Below, in pieces: positions 52,655 to 62,283 of a stretch of DNA of 64,000 bases. Below the pieces are notes generated by a model. It worked only from the letters and a program-made list of their open reading frames with translations. It was not told the origin of the DNA and ran no database searches. The stretch lies in the NCBI GenBank assembly GCA_020354645.1, contig CP070652.1, positions 2,909,607 through 2,973,606 on the forward strand, in the 5' to 3' direction. Source of the stretch: Deltaproteobacteria bacterium (lineage in GTDB: Bacteria > Desulfobacterota > Desulfobacteria > Desulfobacterales > G020354645). Position numbers and translations under genes: made by a program. Each line of letters begins with the position of its first letter. The stretch's first letter is position 1.

Positions 52655-53804
52655 CGGCGGGCATTCCTGATTTGAGTTCGATACGCGGATTGGGTATGGA
52701 AATTTTGACGAGGTATACAAGCTTTACGCGTTCTTTGTGGGTCTGGATAATCTTGGGAGTAAACTCGCCTTCCGGGGAAATAAAGGAGACGTGACCGATA
52801 TAGGTTTTAAGCGGAAAAGTGTCAATTTTTACGTCCACTTTTTGCCCGGGTTTGATCTTGCCGATCTCGGTTTCGGCCACAAAGACTTTCAAGTCAACCC
52901 TGGAAAGATCTGAAAGGGACAGCACTTCACGGCCGGGAGACACAACCTCGCCGGGTTCTATATTGCGGCTGACGAGGATACCTTCAAACGGAGCCCGCAA
53001 TTCGGTATATTTTAGCTGTATTTGCGCCAGTTCAAGCACTGCTTCGGCTGACTGAACCTGGGCCTGTGCGGCCTCCACCTCGCTTTCAGTAGCCTCGATC
53101 TTTTTTAAATTGTCTCTGGCCTGTTTGAGGGTGGCCCGGCCTTCGGCCAGCTTTGACCGGGCTGTTTCGATGGATTCTTTGCGGAATCCTTCTTTCAGAA
53201 GCTCATAAGCTTTTTTGGCGCGCTCATATTCCTTCAAGGCAGTTTCGTATTTAAGATCTGTGGTATCCTTATCCTTTTCGGCAATAATATTTCTTTCAAA
53301 TAGCTTGTCAAACCGGTCCTTATTTTTTCGGGCTTCTTCCAGAGTGAATCGGGCCTGTTCGAAAGCAAAAAGAGCCTGTTCCACCTCCTGGGTGCGGTAT
53401 CCGGCTTCGAGTTCCGCCAGTTGGAATTGAAGCGCTTTGACGGCAGCTTCAGTTCTTTCTACCTCTGCCGGAAGTACTTGGCGATTGAGCTCTAAGATGG
53501 CCTCCAGCTGTTTCAAGGTTTTCTGGAATCGGATCAAATCGGACTGTGCCTGATCCCGACGCGCGATAAATTCTTCTTGTTCAAGTCCGGCAAGCAGCTG
53601 GTTCTTTTCAACCACTTGGCCCTCATCGAAAAAAACGTCTTTAACGCGACCGCTGACTTGGAAAGCCAGGTTCGCCTGGGTGGCTTCTATGGTCCCGGAG
53701 TAGTGTAGTTCGGCAGAACGTTCTTTGCGCTGGCCCCAATAAACCAGAGCCCCCACCGCCAGCAGCAGAACCAGAAAGATTACCGGAATCAAACGTTTTT
53801 TCAC
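52638..53804 (-). CDS. HlyD/YbhG family membrane fusion protein
   Basis: The 388-residue protein has an N-terminal anchor (LIPVIFLVLLLAVGALVYWG), a lipoyl half-motif (GTIEATQANLAFQVSGRVKD), a long coiled coil (about 90-250, rich in A, E, K, R) and a beta-barrel with LRAPFEGILVSRNIEPGEVV and GQKVDVKIDTFPLKTYIGHV. This is the periplasmic adaptor of ABC exporters. It starts with GTG at 53804, with GGAGG 8 nt upstream. It is the first gene of the exporter operon that runs to 48862. Confidence 0.92.
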   Translation of the reverse strand: MKKRLIPVIFLVLLLAVGALVYWGQRKERSAELHYSGTIEATQANLAFQVSGRVKDVFFDEGQVVEKNQLLAGLEQEEFIARRDQAQSDLIRFQKTLKQLEAILELNRQVLPAEVERTEAAVKALQFQLAELEAGYRTQEVEQALFAFEQARFTLEEARKNKDRFDKLFERNIIAEKDKDTTDLKYETALKEYERAKKAYELLKEGFRKESIETARSKLAEGRATLKQARDNLKKIEATESEVEAAQAQVQSAEAVLELAQIQLKYTELRAPFEGILVSRNIEPGEVVSPGREVLSLSDLSRVDLKVFVAETEIGKIKPGQKVDVKIDTFPLKTYIGHVSFISPEGEFTPKIIQTHKERVKLVYLVKISIPNPRIELKSGMPADAWFR

Positions 53805-53961
53805 CCTGAACCTCCGGGAAAAGTTTTCATGGGTTTATAGCATTTTCTCACAGGGATGTTCAAGGTAGAAAAAGAAATTACAACTGAAGCTTTCCGCGAA
53901 GAAACGGAGCCGTGTGTTTCCTAAGAAACAGGTCTTTAAGGAAGTTATAAATTTGAAGGGA

Positions 53962-56421
53962 TTACTTGCCTTCTTTTTTCTTTTTTTCTTCTTCGGCCTC
54001 GCCGCCGAACTTTTTTATGCCCTCAGCAAAATCTTTAAGTTTCTTATCAACAAGAAAGTTAATGGTTCCTTCGGGATATGTGTCATCCGACCCTTTTTCA
54101 CCCGCTGGTTTGCCGGTTAAGATCTCAATGCCCGCATCGATGGTTTGTACGGAATGAATATGGAATTTTCCATCTTCAACTGCTTTGACAACATCCTTGC
54201 GCAGCATCAAATCTTTAACATTGCTGGCCGGGATCATCACTCCCTGGGTTCCGGTCAGTTCCTTTTGCCGGCAGCAATCAAAAAAACCTTCGATTTTCTG
54301 GTTGACACCGCCGATGGCCTGAATCTCTCCTTTCTGATTGACCGAGCCGGTCACCGCAATGTTTTGCTTGATGGGAATTCCCGAGAGGCTGGACAGCAGG
54401 GCATAGATTTCCGTAGAGGAGGCGCTGTCGCCGTCAACCCCGCTGTAGGACTGTTCAAAAGCAATGCTGGCGCTCATTGTCAGCGGTTTGTCCTGGGCGT
54501 ATTTTTTACGCAGATAACCGCCCAGTATCAGGACACCCTTGTTGTGAGTGTTGCCGGACATGTCGGCCTCGCGCTCGATATTAATCACCCCGGCGCGGCC
54601 CATCGATGTTGAAGCTGTGATGCGGGAGGGTTTGCCGAACATGTAATCCCCCAGTGAATAGACCGCCAGTCCGTTGACCTGTCCGACGACTTCGCCGTCC
54701 ATATCGATCATCAGGGTGCCGCGGTCAATCATTTCCTGAATATGCTGCTCGACTAAATTCGAGCGGTAAATTTTGGATTCGATGGCCTTGTCTACGTGTT
54801 TTTCCTGGACCACAGATGCATTTTCCTCACCGGCCCAGAAATCGGCCTCTCGAATCAAATCGGTGATGGCCGGAAAACTGGTGGAGATCTTTTCCTGCCG
54901 CCCGGTCATGCGGACGGCCTGTTCCACCAATGCCGACAGTGCTGTGCGGTCGAAGGGTTTTAATTTTTCCTCGTCGCAGGCCATCTTGATAAATTCCGCA
55001 AATTGTTGAATGCTCTGATCGTTTTTATCCATGACCGTGTCAAAGTCGGCCCGAACCTTAAAGATTTTTTTGACATCTTCATCATAGTACAGCAATAAAT
55101 TGTAAAGATAGGCATCAGCCACAACAACCACCTTGGTGTCCAGATCAATGGGCTCCGGTTTTAACCCGGTGGTGGTAAAATAGTAAAAGGGATCATAGGT
55201 TTGGATTTCAAGCCGTTTGCTTTTCAGAGCCCGTTTCAACGCCGGCCAGACACCGGGTTCAATTACTGCATCCCGCAGGTTGAGCACCAGATAACCACCG
55301 TTGGACTGGATGAGGGAGCCGACTTTTATTTTGCTGAAGTCCGTCCGCCATACACCTTTGCGGTCGACGATTCGCTCAATGCTGCCGAAGATGTTGCGAT
55401 ACGTGGGGTAATCCTCTACGATCACCGGCGGGCTTTTGCGATCGCTGTTGTCTACCAGCAGGTTGACCTCGTAAGGTTGAAATGCGTCGGTTTCCGGCAT
55501 TAACTGGGGCAGTCCCGGTATTTGTGGTTCACCCTGAGGGCTGAAAATACTGAGATTGTCGGCCAAATCTTCGAGCATATTTTCCAGGTATCTTTTGATG
55601 ATATCGTTTTTGTATCGTTCGATGAGAGGCGTGGCCATGTCCAGGGCGGTTTTCAAAAAGGTGGCGCGATCCATTTTTTCCATTTTTTGCATGACATCTT
55701 TTTGGAGATCCCTGAGTTCAAGAAAAATCTGATCGATCTGGGTTTTCAGGGTAGCATGTTTTTGCTTCAGCTGCTCATATTCCTCCCTGGGAAAACGGCC
55801 CTTGTCCACCAGGGCTTCAAGCTGCTCAATGGGAACCGGCTTACCATCTACCAGTGGCATGACCGCCGGCCGTTTGAATTGACCCACCTGAACATCCACA
55901 ATGGTAAACCCTTCCTCTTTGACTTTCTGATCCAGAGCTTTGAAAAAGCTGCTGGCCTTTTGCTCATAGGCCTCCGTGATCTCTTTTTTCATATTGATGT
56001 ATTCCTGGCTTTCAAAAAGCTGGGGTATCTCTTTTTTCAGGGTATCCACCAGGTTCTTGACATCTTTTTTAAAAGCTGCGCCGGTGCCGCCGGCAAGCCG
56101 GATTAAAATAGGACTTTCCGGATCTTTAAAATTGTTGACGTAACAAAGGTCATTCGGTACCCGTTCCTTTTTCGATATTTCTTCAAGCAATTTTTTGACG
56201 GTCGCCATTCTGCCCGAACCGGACACTCCGGTCACAAATACATTGAAACCCGGTTTATCTATGTTAATACCAAAACGAAAAGCCGCCACACCTCTTTCTT
56301 GTCCGATGATTTTTTTCAGCGGTTGGAGATCTTGTGTGGTTTCGAAAGGAAGAGCGGCGGAATCAAGTCGCCATCTGAGTTTTTCCACCGGCACCTCTGC
56401 GGATGAATTAACATGGGGCAT
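53962..56421 (-). CDS. Lon-like ATP-dependent protease (AAA_32/LonB-type)
   Basis: The 819-residue protein has a modified P-loop GVSGSGRMATV (about 65-75, R in place of K) typical of the Lon-like proteins of this group, an AAA+ region and a C-terminal Lon protease domain. The catalytic serine is in DGDSASSTEIYALLSSLSG (about residue 664), and the lysine is in GVNQKIEGFF (about 708). A long helical region of 150 to 260 (EAYEQKASSFFKALDQKVKE) precedes the core. It degrades damaged proteins in the cytoplasm. The Hsp20 gene lies 52 bp upstream on the same strand, suggesting joint stress control. Confidence 0.92.
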   Translation of the reverse strand: MPHVNSSAEVPVEKLRWRLDSAALPFETTQDLQPLKKIIGQERGVAAFRFGINIDKPGFNVFVTGVSGSGRMATVKKLLEEISKKERVPNDLCYVNNFKDPESPILIRLAGGTGAAFKKDVKNLVDTLKKEIPQLFESQEYINMKKEITEAYEQKASSFFKALDQKVKEEGFTIVDVQVGQFKRPAVMPLVDGKPVPIEQLEALVDKGRFPREEYEQLKQKHATLKTQIDQIFLELRDLQKDVMQKMEKMDRATFLKTALDMATPLIERYKNDIIKRYLENMLEDLADNLSIFSPQGEPQIPGLPQLMPETDAFQPYEVNLLVDNSDRKSPPVIVEDYPTYRNIFGSIERIVDRKGVWRTDFSKIKVGSLIQSNGGYLVLNLRDAVIEPGVWPALKRALKSKRLEIQTYDPFYYFTTTGLKPEPIDLDTKVVVVADAYLYNLLLYYDEDVKKIFKVRADFDTVMDKNDQSIQQFAEFIKMACDEEKLKPFDRTALSALVEQAVRMTGRQEKISTSFPAITDLIREADFWAGEENASVVQEKHVDKAIESKIYRSNLVEQHIQEMIDRGTLMIDMDGEVVGQVNGLAVYSLGDYMFGKPSRITASTSMGRAGVINIEREADMSGNTHNKGVLILGGYLRKKYAQDKPLTMSASIAFEQSYSGVDGDSASSTEIYALLSSLSGIPIKQNIAVTGSVNQKGEIQAIGGVNQKIEGFFDCCRQKELTGTQGVMIPASNVKDLMLRKDVVKAVEDGKFHIHSVQTIDAGIEILTGKPAGEKGSDDTYPEGTINFLVDKKLKDFAEGIKKFGGEAEEEKKKKEGK

Positions 56422-56472
56422 ATTTACCTCCTTGGTCGCAGTAAATATTTACTCATTGACTAGAAAAAGATA

Positions 56473-56919
56473 TCATTTGACTGTAATGGTAATTCCGCGT
56501 GCTTCCCTGGGCTTGCACTTCGGCAACACAATTTTCAAGGTGTCCTCCTCGTAAGTTGCCGTAACCTCATCGGTCAGTACCCGACAAGGAAGGGTTATGG
56601 ATCTGGCAAAAGAGCGCGAACTCGTTTGGATCCGCTGGTAATCTTGCCCTTCCTCGGTGGTTCTTTCGCTGATTTCTCCTTTGAAGGTCAAAATGTCTTC
56701 GGTGACTGAAATTTGAATATCCTCAGGTTGTAACCCCGGAAGCTTTGCCTTGATGGTCACTGTGTCCTCTGTCTCGGAAAGATCCATGGTGAAGAATTCC
56801 GCGGCTCCCACCAAGCTGCGTGGCAAACCAAAATCCCTGCGGAACCTTCTGAAAAGCTGCTCCAGTTCTTGCCGCATTTTATCGATTTCTTGCTTTTTCC
56901 ATAAGATTAGCTCGGCCAT
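56473..56919 (-). CDS. Hsp20/alpha-crystallin small heat-shock protein
   Basis: The 148-residue protein has the alpha-crystallin domain (about 50-145): FFTMDLSETEDTVTIKAKLP, GLQPEDIQISVTEDILTFKG, and the terminal signature ATYEEDTLKIVLPK. It binds unfolding proteins. The ATG at 56919 has AAGGAG about 8 nt upstream; an ATG at 56940 lacks a site. It lies 52 bp upstream of the Lon-like gene. I do not see a CIRCE element or an obvious sigma-32 promoter in the 278 bp before it. Confidence 0.92.
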   Translation of the reverse strand: MAELILWKKQEIDKMRQELEQLFRRFRRDFGLPRSLVGAAEFFTMDLSETEDTVTIKAKLPGLQPEDIQISVTEDILTFKGEISERTTEEGQDYQRIQTSSRSFARSITLPCRVLTDEVTATYEEDTLKIVLPKCKPREARGITITVK

Positions 56920-57197
56920 GCTAAATCTCCTTATCGGCATGATAATGACAATTATTAATAAAAATAATCATATTCTTTTGGACAATAGTTTTTATTTGAA
57001 TCAAGAGTACAAGTTGATCGCCTATACTTTGCTACGATTAATTTGAGATGATAATCATGCTGGGCAACGTTGAACGATTAGGGTTTTTATCCTAAATATT
57101 GATTTACCAAGATGCAACCATTTTTTGAAATTATTCTTTCACTTTCTGAACTTATTTAGTAGAAATAAATATGCTGAAAACCATATAAATTAAAGGG

Positions 57198-58526
57198 ATG
57201 CCAAAAATGACGGATTGGATGTATGACATTACCAAAATCCTCATCGCCTTATTTCTTGTTTTGGTCAACGGTTTTTTTGTTGCCTCCGAATTCGCGCTGG
57301 TAAAGCTCAGGCGTGGCAGGCTCGAGGAGCTGGTTAAAACCAGACGACCATTCGCCGTTACGGCGCGTTGGTTGTCACAGCGGTTGGACGCTTCGCTTTC
57401 GGCCTGTCAGCTGGGTATCACCATGGCGTCTTTAGGTCTGGGATGGATCGGAGAACCGGCGGTAGCCCACCTGCTAAGACCGTTGCTCATTGCCATCGGC
57501 GTGAATTCCGAAATCATATTGCACACGGCAGCATTTATTATTGCCTTTACTGCAATCACCGCCGCCCATTTGGTATTGGGTGAGCAAGCGCCCAAGATCG
57601 CAGCAATTCGGAACCCGGAAAACGCTGCCCTCTGGAGTGCCGTACCGCTCAAATTGTTTTATTATTTATCATACCCCTTGCTGGCATCTCTCAATGCAGC
57701 GACCTCATTTTTGCTGCGCACAGCCGGGATTGCAGAATCCTCGGGGCATGACATGCCGCACAGCGAGGAGGAAATTCGAACCCTCGTGCGACAAGCCCAC
57801 ATCCATGGCGAATTATCCCGGTCGGAACATCGGTTGATCAGTGCAGTTTTTGATTTTGACGAACTCATATGCCGGCGGGTGATGGTACCGCGTATAGATG
57901 TGGTTTTTTTGGATGTCAACAGCTCTTTATCGGATATTATGGCGGTGGCCAAAAGAGCCAAACACTCTCGGTATCCGGTATGTGAGGGCTCGATAGATAA
58001 TGTTGTCGGCGTCGCTCATATCAAAGACCTGGTGGTAATGCCATCAGAGGAAGGGTTTGAGCTACGATCGATCATGCGGTCCCCACAATTTGTGCCGGAA
58101 ACGCTGCCGATTCGTCGTCTATTGGGACAATTTCAATCCACCCACCAGCATTTGGCATTTGTCGTCGATGAACATGGAACGGTTATGGGGATCGTAACAC
58201 TTGAGAATGTTTTAGAGCCGATTGTGGGATCGGTGGAGGATGAATTTGATAACGAAACGCCGGAAATCGCAAAGGTCGGTGATTTGAAGTACATGGTAGC
58301 CGGTAGCACACCGATAGAGATAATAAACCGCCAATTGGGGCTTAACCTCTTTGCGGAGGGCATCGACACAATTTCCGGGCTGCTGATGGAAAAGGCAGAC
58401 AAGCTGTTGGCGGTAGGAGATCGTATTGCATTGCCGGGGGCGGAAGCTGAAGTTTTGGAAGTCAAAGGTCGGCGCACTACCCAGATCCGTTTTATACTCT
58501 CGAAACCGCCGCCTGAAGAATTCTAA
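57198..58526 (+). CDS. CNNM/TlyC-type membrane protein with CBS domains (HlyC/CorC family)
   Basis: The 442-residue protein has a DUF21 membrane domain (about 1-190; FVASEFALVKLRRGRLEELV, GWIGEPAVAHLL, ITAAHLVLGEQAPK), a pair of CBS domains (about 205-335; RRVMVPRIDVVFLD, AFVVDEHGTVMGIVTLENVL) and a C-terminal CorC_HlyC FAD-like fold (about 345-435). Such proteins are Mg2+ or Co2+ transporters or exporters, often misnamed hemolysins. It precedes sthA by 32 bp in the same direction. Confidence 0.9.
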   Translation: MPKMTDWMYDITKILIALFLVLVNGFFVASEFALVKLRRGRLEELVKTRRPFAVTARWLSQRLDASLSACQLGITMASLGLGWIGEPAVAHLLRPLLIAIGVNSEIILHTAAFIIAFTAITAAHLVLGEQAPKIAAIRNPENAALWSAVPLKLFYYLSYPLLASLNAATSFLLRTAGIAESSGHDMPHSEEEIRTLVRQAHIHGELSRSEHRLISAVFDFDELICRRVMVPRIDVVFLDVNSSLSDIMAVAKRAKHSRYPVCEGSIDNVVGVAHIKDLVVMPSEEGFELRSIMRSPQFVPETLPIRRLLGQFQSTHQHLAFVVDEHGTVMGIVTLENVLEPIVGSVEDEFDNETPEIAKVGDLKYMVAGSTPIEIINRQLGLNLFAEGIDTISGLLMEKADKLLAVGDRIALPGAEAEVLEVKGRRTTQIRFILSKPPPEEF

Positions 58527-58557
58527 CAAGAGATATTTTTCATTCTGGAATCAAACC

Positions 58558-59943
58558 ATGGAACACTATGATTTTATTGTGATTGGAAGCGGTCCCGCCG
58601 GCCAGAAGGGCGCCATTCAGGCAGCGAAACTCGGCAAAAAGGTAGTCATTATCGAACGCAGGGCTGTGGTGGGGGGTGTGTCGGTCCACACCGGAACAAT
58701 TCCGAGCAAGACATTGCGTGAGGCTGTGCTGTATTTAACCGGCTGGGATCAGCGCGGTCTCTATGGATATGGCTATCGTCTGAAATCCAAGGTTACCATT
58801 GAAGATCTCATGCAGCGGATGCAAATCACCTTGCAACACGAAATCGAAGTCATCCAGAATCAGCTTATACGAAACGGCGTGACCGTCATCGAGGGTTTAG
58901 CGTCTTTTAAAGACCCGCATTGTATTCGGGTGACTTTACCCAATGGCAAACCGATGGTGTTTGAGGCAGAAAAAATCTTGATAAGCACCGGCACCCAACC
59001 ACTGCGGCAAAGAGAGATTCCTTATGATGATGAGCGCATTATTGACAGCGACGGTCTTTTACGGCTCGAACAAATTCCCAACTCCATGATCGTCGTGGGC
59101 GGTGGGGTCATTGGTGTCGAGTATGCCTCTATTTTCAGTGTTTTGGACGTCGAGGTCACCCTGGTGGATGGGCGAACAACCTTGCTGGAATTTCTCGACC
59201 GCGAAATCGTGGATGAGTTTATACATGAAATGCGGAATCGGGGGATGATTCTCAGGCTTGGGGAACGATTGGCCCGTGTTGAAAGGAGCACCAAAGGGCA
59301 GGTGGTTGCTGTTTTGGAGAGTGGCAAGAGACTGCGAGCGGACCTTGTCTTGTTTGCAGCCGGTCGTGTCGGGAACACGCGAAGTCTTAAACTTAAAAAT
59401 TGCGGCCTGGCTGCCGATGGCCGTCACCGTATTAAAGTCAATAAAAACTTTCAGACCGATTTACCCCACATTTACGCGGCGGGGGATGTTATCGGCTTCC
59501 CGAGTCTGGCATCAACCTCCATGGAGCAGGGGCGATTGGCAGCGTGCCATGCCTTCAATCACCCGGCGACGAGTCAACCCGCTAATTTTCCGTTTGGCAT
59601 TTATGGAATACCGGAGATGAGCATGGTGGGGGTGCCCGAACAAGATCTCACAGAGAAAAAAATACCTTACGAAGTCGGCGTTGCCCGCCTTTGGGAAACA
59701 GCCCGCGGCCAGATTATGGGTCTTGAGGGAGGTTTACTCAAAATCCTGTTTGGTCTGAAAGAAAGAAGAATACTGGGGGTTCACATTATTGGAGAAGGTG
59801 CCGCCGAACTGATCCACATTGGCCAGGCCTCATTGGTTCTCGGGGGAACTTTAGACTACTACCTGGAAAACGTATTCAATTACCCGACTTTGGCCGAAGC
59901 TTACAAGATAGCGGCTCTTGATGCCTGGAATCGGCTTTCCTAA
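58558..59943 (+). CDS. sthA: Soluble pyridine nucleotide transhydrogenase (Si-specific)
   Basis: The 461-residue flavoprotein starts MEHYDFIVIGSGPAGQKGAI with the FAD dinucleotide site, followed by GGVSVHTGTIPSKTLREAV, the region where lipoamide dehydrogenases have CX4C. The redox cysteines are missing and the GTIPSK form is that of SthA. A second nucleotide site (VGGGVIGVEYASIF) and the C-terminal dimer interface (NVFNYPTLAEAYKIAALDAW) are present. It equilibrates NADPH and NADH. The ATG at 58558 is chosen because it matches the family start; the open frame extends further upstream inside the CBS gene. Confidence 0.92.
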   Translation: MEHYDFIVIGSGPAGQKGAIQAAKLGKKVVIIERRAVVGGVSVHTGTIPSKTLREAVLYLTGWDQRGLYGYGYRLKSKVTIEDLMQRMQITLQHEIEVIQNQLIRNGVTVIEGLASFKDPHCIRVTLPNGKPMVFEAEKILISTGTQPLRQREIPYDDERIIDSDGLLRLEQIPNSMIVVGGGVIGVEYASIFSVLDVEVTLVDGRTTLLEFLDREIVDEFIHEMRNRGMILRLGERLARVERSTKGQVVAVLESGKRLRADLVLFAAGRVGNTRSLKLKNCGLAADGRHRIKVNKNFQTDLPHIYAAGDVIGFPSLASTSMEQGRLAACHAFNHPATSQPANFPFGIYGIPEMSMVGVPEQDLTEKKIPYEVGVARLWETARGQIMGLEGGLLKILFGLKERRILGVHIIGEGAAELIHIGQASLVLGGTLDYYLENVFNYPTLAEAYKIAALDAWNRLS

Positions 59944-60092
59944 TAAGTTTCCACCCGAAAATGGCCCTTTTTCCGACGAGCTGCGTTCTCCGCGGGTTTT
60001 CGCCTGCGACGTACCATATGTACGTCTCAGCGTAAACCCTTGTGCGGCCTTGCTCCTCGAAAAAATTGCTCATTTCCGAATTGGAAACTATT
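59943..60092. repeat. 150-bp near-perfect palindrome after sthA
   Basis: AAGTTTCC at 59945 and GGAAACT at 60083 close an imperfect inverted repeat of about 38 bp on each arm. The centre GACGTACCATATGTACGTC is an almost perfect small palindrome, flanked by GGGTTTTCGCCTGC and its partner. Reading frames across it in both strands are by-products of the symmetry. Function could be a long transcriptional hairpin after sthA, or a miniature element. No target duplication seen. Confidence 0.55.
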
Positions 60093-60132
60093 TAGTGTCT
60101 TTATTTCTTCCTCAGATGGGTGCTAATTAAAT

Positions 60133-60410
60133 AAGCAGTCGGAAAGTTTTCCATTCAAACCCTTGAAGAGAGCGGAGTGAATGATCGTCTGCGAAACCCG
60201 GGCACTGTCTGAATGGATTAGGGATCGTTGCCAAAGAACAGGGGTCGGCAGGATGTTGCCAATCTTTAAACAGATCAAATTTGCAGCTAACATATTGTTA
60301 TAATTTCCCTTTGCTGTTCTTTTGCTACGAGCCCTCATCCATGAGTTTGCGCGGGTTTTGTAGGCGATTATTCATGGAGCGGTTAAATTTAAAAAACTTC
60401 CCGACCCCTC
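60133..60410. mobile_element. Decayed MITE-like element C, related to elements A and B
   Basis: The right end (60391-60410, AAAAAACTTCCCGACCCCTC) aligns to element A's right end (AAAAAACACCCCGACTCCTC) with three mismatches in 20. The left end, near AAGCAGTCGGAAAGTTTT, matches the reverse complement. Inner arms (GAATGATCGTCTGCGAAACCC and its partner) are an imperfect inverted repeat. Flanks AATTAAAT (60125-60132) and AAGTGAAT (60411-60418) agree at six of eight positions, as a decayed 8-bp duplication would. It lies just upstream of epmA. Confidence 0.5.
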
Positions 60411-60445
60411 AAGTGAATAATAAACATGATAAATCCTCGGCTCAG

Positions 60446-61381
60446 ATGTGGGACAAAAAAATGATCAACCACCGCCAGAAAGCACTGTTAAGAAATTTAC
60501 AACTACGCGCCCGGATCATTCAGGCCATACGCCGGTTTTTTATCGATAATGACTATCTGGAAGTCGAGACGCCCTGCCGAATACCGGCCCCCGCCCCGGA
60601 AGAAAACATCGATGCCCAACCTTCGGGCTATTGGTATTTGCATACTTCTCCGGAATTGTTTATGAAGCGACTTTTGGCGGCCGGATATCCCCGCATCTTT
60701 CAAATATGCAAATGCTTTCGTCAAAATGAAAGGGGAAGCAAACATCTTCCCGAACTGACGATGCTCGAGTGGTATACTGCCGGAAGCACTTATCTTGATG
60801 TGATGGATCAGTGTGAAGAACTGGTACAGTTTGTTGCCCGAAATATAGGGTATGATCACTATGTCAGTTTTCAGGGCAGCAGAATTTCGTTGAAACCGCC
60901 GTGGCCCAAGGCTCTTGTGACAGAAACATTTGATCAATTTGCTTCCTTGCCCATGGAGGTTGCTCTGAGGGAAAACCGATTCGATGAATTAATGGGACTT
61001 GAAATCGAGCCGCGACTGGGTCTCGAAAAACCGGTTTTTATCTATGATTATCCGGCTTCTTGCGCTGCTCTGGCGAGATTAAAGCCGGATGACCGCTCGG
61101 TGGCCGAAAGATTTGAGCTTTATATCGGCGGGCTGGAACTGTGCAATGGCTTTTCCGAACTCACCGATCCGGTTGAACAGAAGATGCGGTTTGAATGGGA
61201 GCAGGAACGGCGGAGGTTTTCCGGCAAAGCGCCTTATCCCATGCCGAAAAAATTTTTAAACGCGCTTCCTGATATGCCGGATGCCGGCGGCAATGCTTTC
61301 GGCATCGACAGGCTGGTGATGCTATTTGCAGATACCCTGAATATCGATGATGTGGTGGCCTTTACACCGGAAGAACTGTGA
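60446..61381 (+). CDS. epmA: Elongation factor P-(R)-beta-lysine ligase EpmA (lysyl-tRNA synthetase-like)
   Basis: The 311-residue protein is a class II lysyl-tRNA synthetase catalytic core without the anticodon-binding domain. Motif 2 is FQICKCFRQNERGSKHLPEL (about 79-98), motif 3 is GNAFGIDRLVM (about 287), and TMLEWYTAG follows motif 2. EpmA attaches beta-lysine to elongation factor P. The length is near the usual 325. I place the start at 60446 (or 60461) because the frame upstream is within decayed element C; neither ATG has a strong ribosome site. It is convergent with the MscS gene, 3 bp apart. Confidence 0.85.
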   Translation: MWDKKMINHRQKALLRNLQLRARIIQAIRRFFIDNDYLEVETPCRIPAPAPEENIDAQPSGYWYLHTSPELFMKRLLAAGYPRIFQICKCFRQNERGSKHLPELTMLEWYTAGSTYLDVMDQCEELVQFVARNIGYDHYVSFQGSRISLKPPWPKALVTETFDQFASLPMEVALRENRFDELMGLEIEPRLGLEKPVFIYDYPASCAALARLKPDDRSVAERFELYIGGLELCNGFSELTDPVEQKMRFEWEQERRRFSGKAPYPMPKKFLNALPDMPDAGGNAFGIDRLVMLFADTLNIDDVVAFTPEEL

Positions 61382-61384
61382 TTT

Positions 61385-62218
61385 CTACCGAACGGGAAGG
61401 GACTTTTTCTCGACTTCATAGTTGACGCTCACCATCCAATCCGCATAATTGGATTCTAATTCCTTCAAGGATTGTACGATCTCCTGCTTTACTGTTGTTT
61501 CAATAATGGTACCCCTGCCGGGCCAAATTCTGAATTTTATTCGCCAGAATACTTTACCGGCGCTGGTTTTCATTTTTCCCTCAGAAGAAGGCCCTTTGAT
61601 GAAAATGCCTGAATATTGCTCAACAACTGAAGAAATGATCTCCCTGACTTTTTGCGTCATCTGGTTGGCGATTTCGGTGTTATTGCTCAATGTGATATCG
61701 ACCAGGCACCGGATGTAGCCTTTGTGATAATTGATAACATTGGTAACTGTGCGGTTTGGAATGAAAATATCTGCGCCCAGATAACTCTCCAGGACGATAT
61801 ATCTCATTCCAATTTTTTTTACGATACCCGTCTGACCGCCTATCTCAACCATATCGCCCAGATCAATAAGATCTGAAAATATAAGCGTGAGCCCGGTGAC
61901 AACATCCTGAACCAGTCCCTGGGAGCCAAACCCAATTGCAAGGCCGACAACCGAAGCACTTGCAAGGTACGCTGTCAGAGAAACACCAAATTCCTTTAAG
62001 ATCAATCCAATGGCACCAAAATAAAGCACAAATACCAGGATGCTGGTGAATAGACTGGTGATGGATCTGGCCTTAGAAAAAGAGGCCTCTGGTAAAGACC
62101 TCATTAATCTGTCGCTGAGACGCCGGATGTTGATGACTATCAAGTGTACGGCTACGGCGATAACGACAATTATTAAAATTCGCAGTGGATCACTGAGACC
62201 TTTGATAAATGTAAACAT
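61385..62218 (-). CDS. MscS-type mechanosensitive channel
   Basis: The 277-residue protein has three membrane segments at the N terminus (ILIIVVIAVAVHLIVINI, SLFTSILVFVLYFGAIGLIL, and the pore helix LTAYLASASVVGLAIGFGSQ followed by GLVQDVVTGLTLIFSD). The glycine/alanine-packed pore helix is typical of MscS. The beta domain follows (DLGDMVEIGGQTGIVKKIGM and FIPNRTVTNVINYHKG). It opens on membrane tension to release solutes on osmotic downshift. The size is close to Escherichia coli MscS (286). Confidence 0.92.
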   Translation of the reverse strand: MFTFIKGLSDPLRILIIVVIAVAVHLIVINIRRLSDRLMRSLPEASFSKARSITSLFTSILVFVLYFGAIGLILKEFGVSLTAYLASASVVGLAIGFGSQGLVQDVVTGLTLIFSDLIDLGDMVEIGGQTGIVKKIGMRYIVLESYLGADIFIPNRTVTNVINYHKGYIRCLVDITLSNNTEIANQMTQKVREIISSVVEQYSGIFIKGPSSEGKMKTSAGKVFWRIKFRIWPGRGTIIETTVKQEIVQSLKELESNYADWMVSVNYEVEKKSLPVR

Positions 62219-62283
62219 TTTTACCCCATTGATCTTGTGCCGGATAAGCGGTTGGCTAAAACCACAGGTTGACCGATTAATTC

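Noticed and set aside
59876..60130. Reading frames on both strands across the 150-bp palindrome
   Set aside because: Both are by-products of the palindrome's symmetry, with no start signals.
60281..60445. Extended N terminus of EpmA
   Set aside because: These 55 codons lie in decayed element C and have no counterpart in the family.
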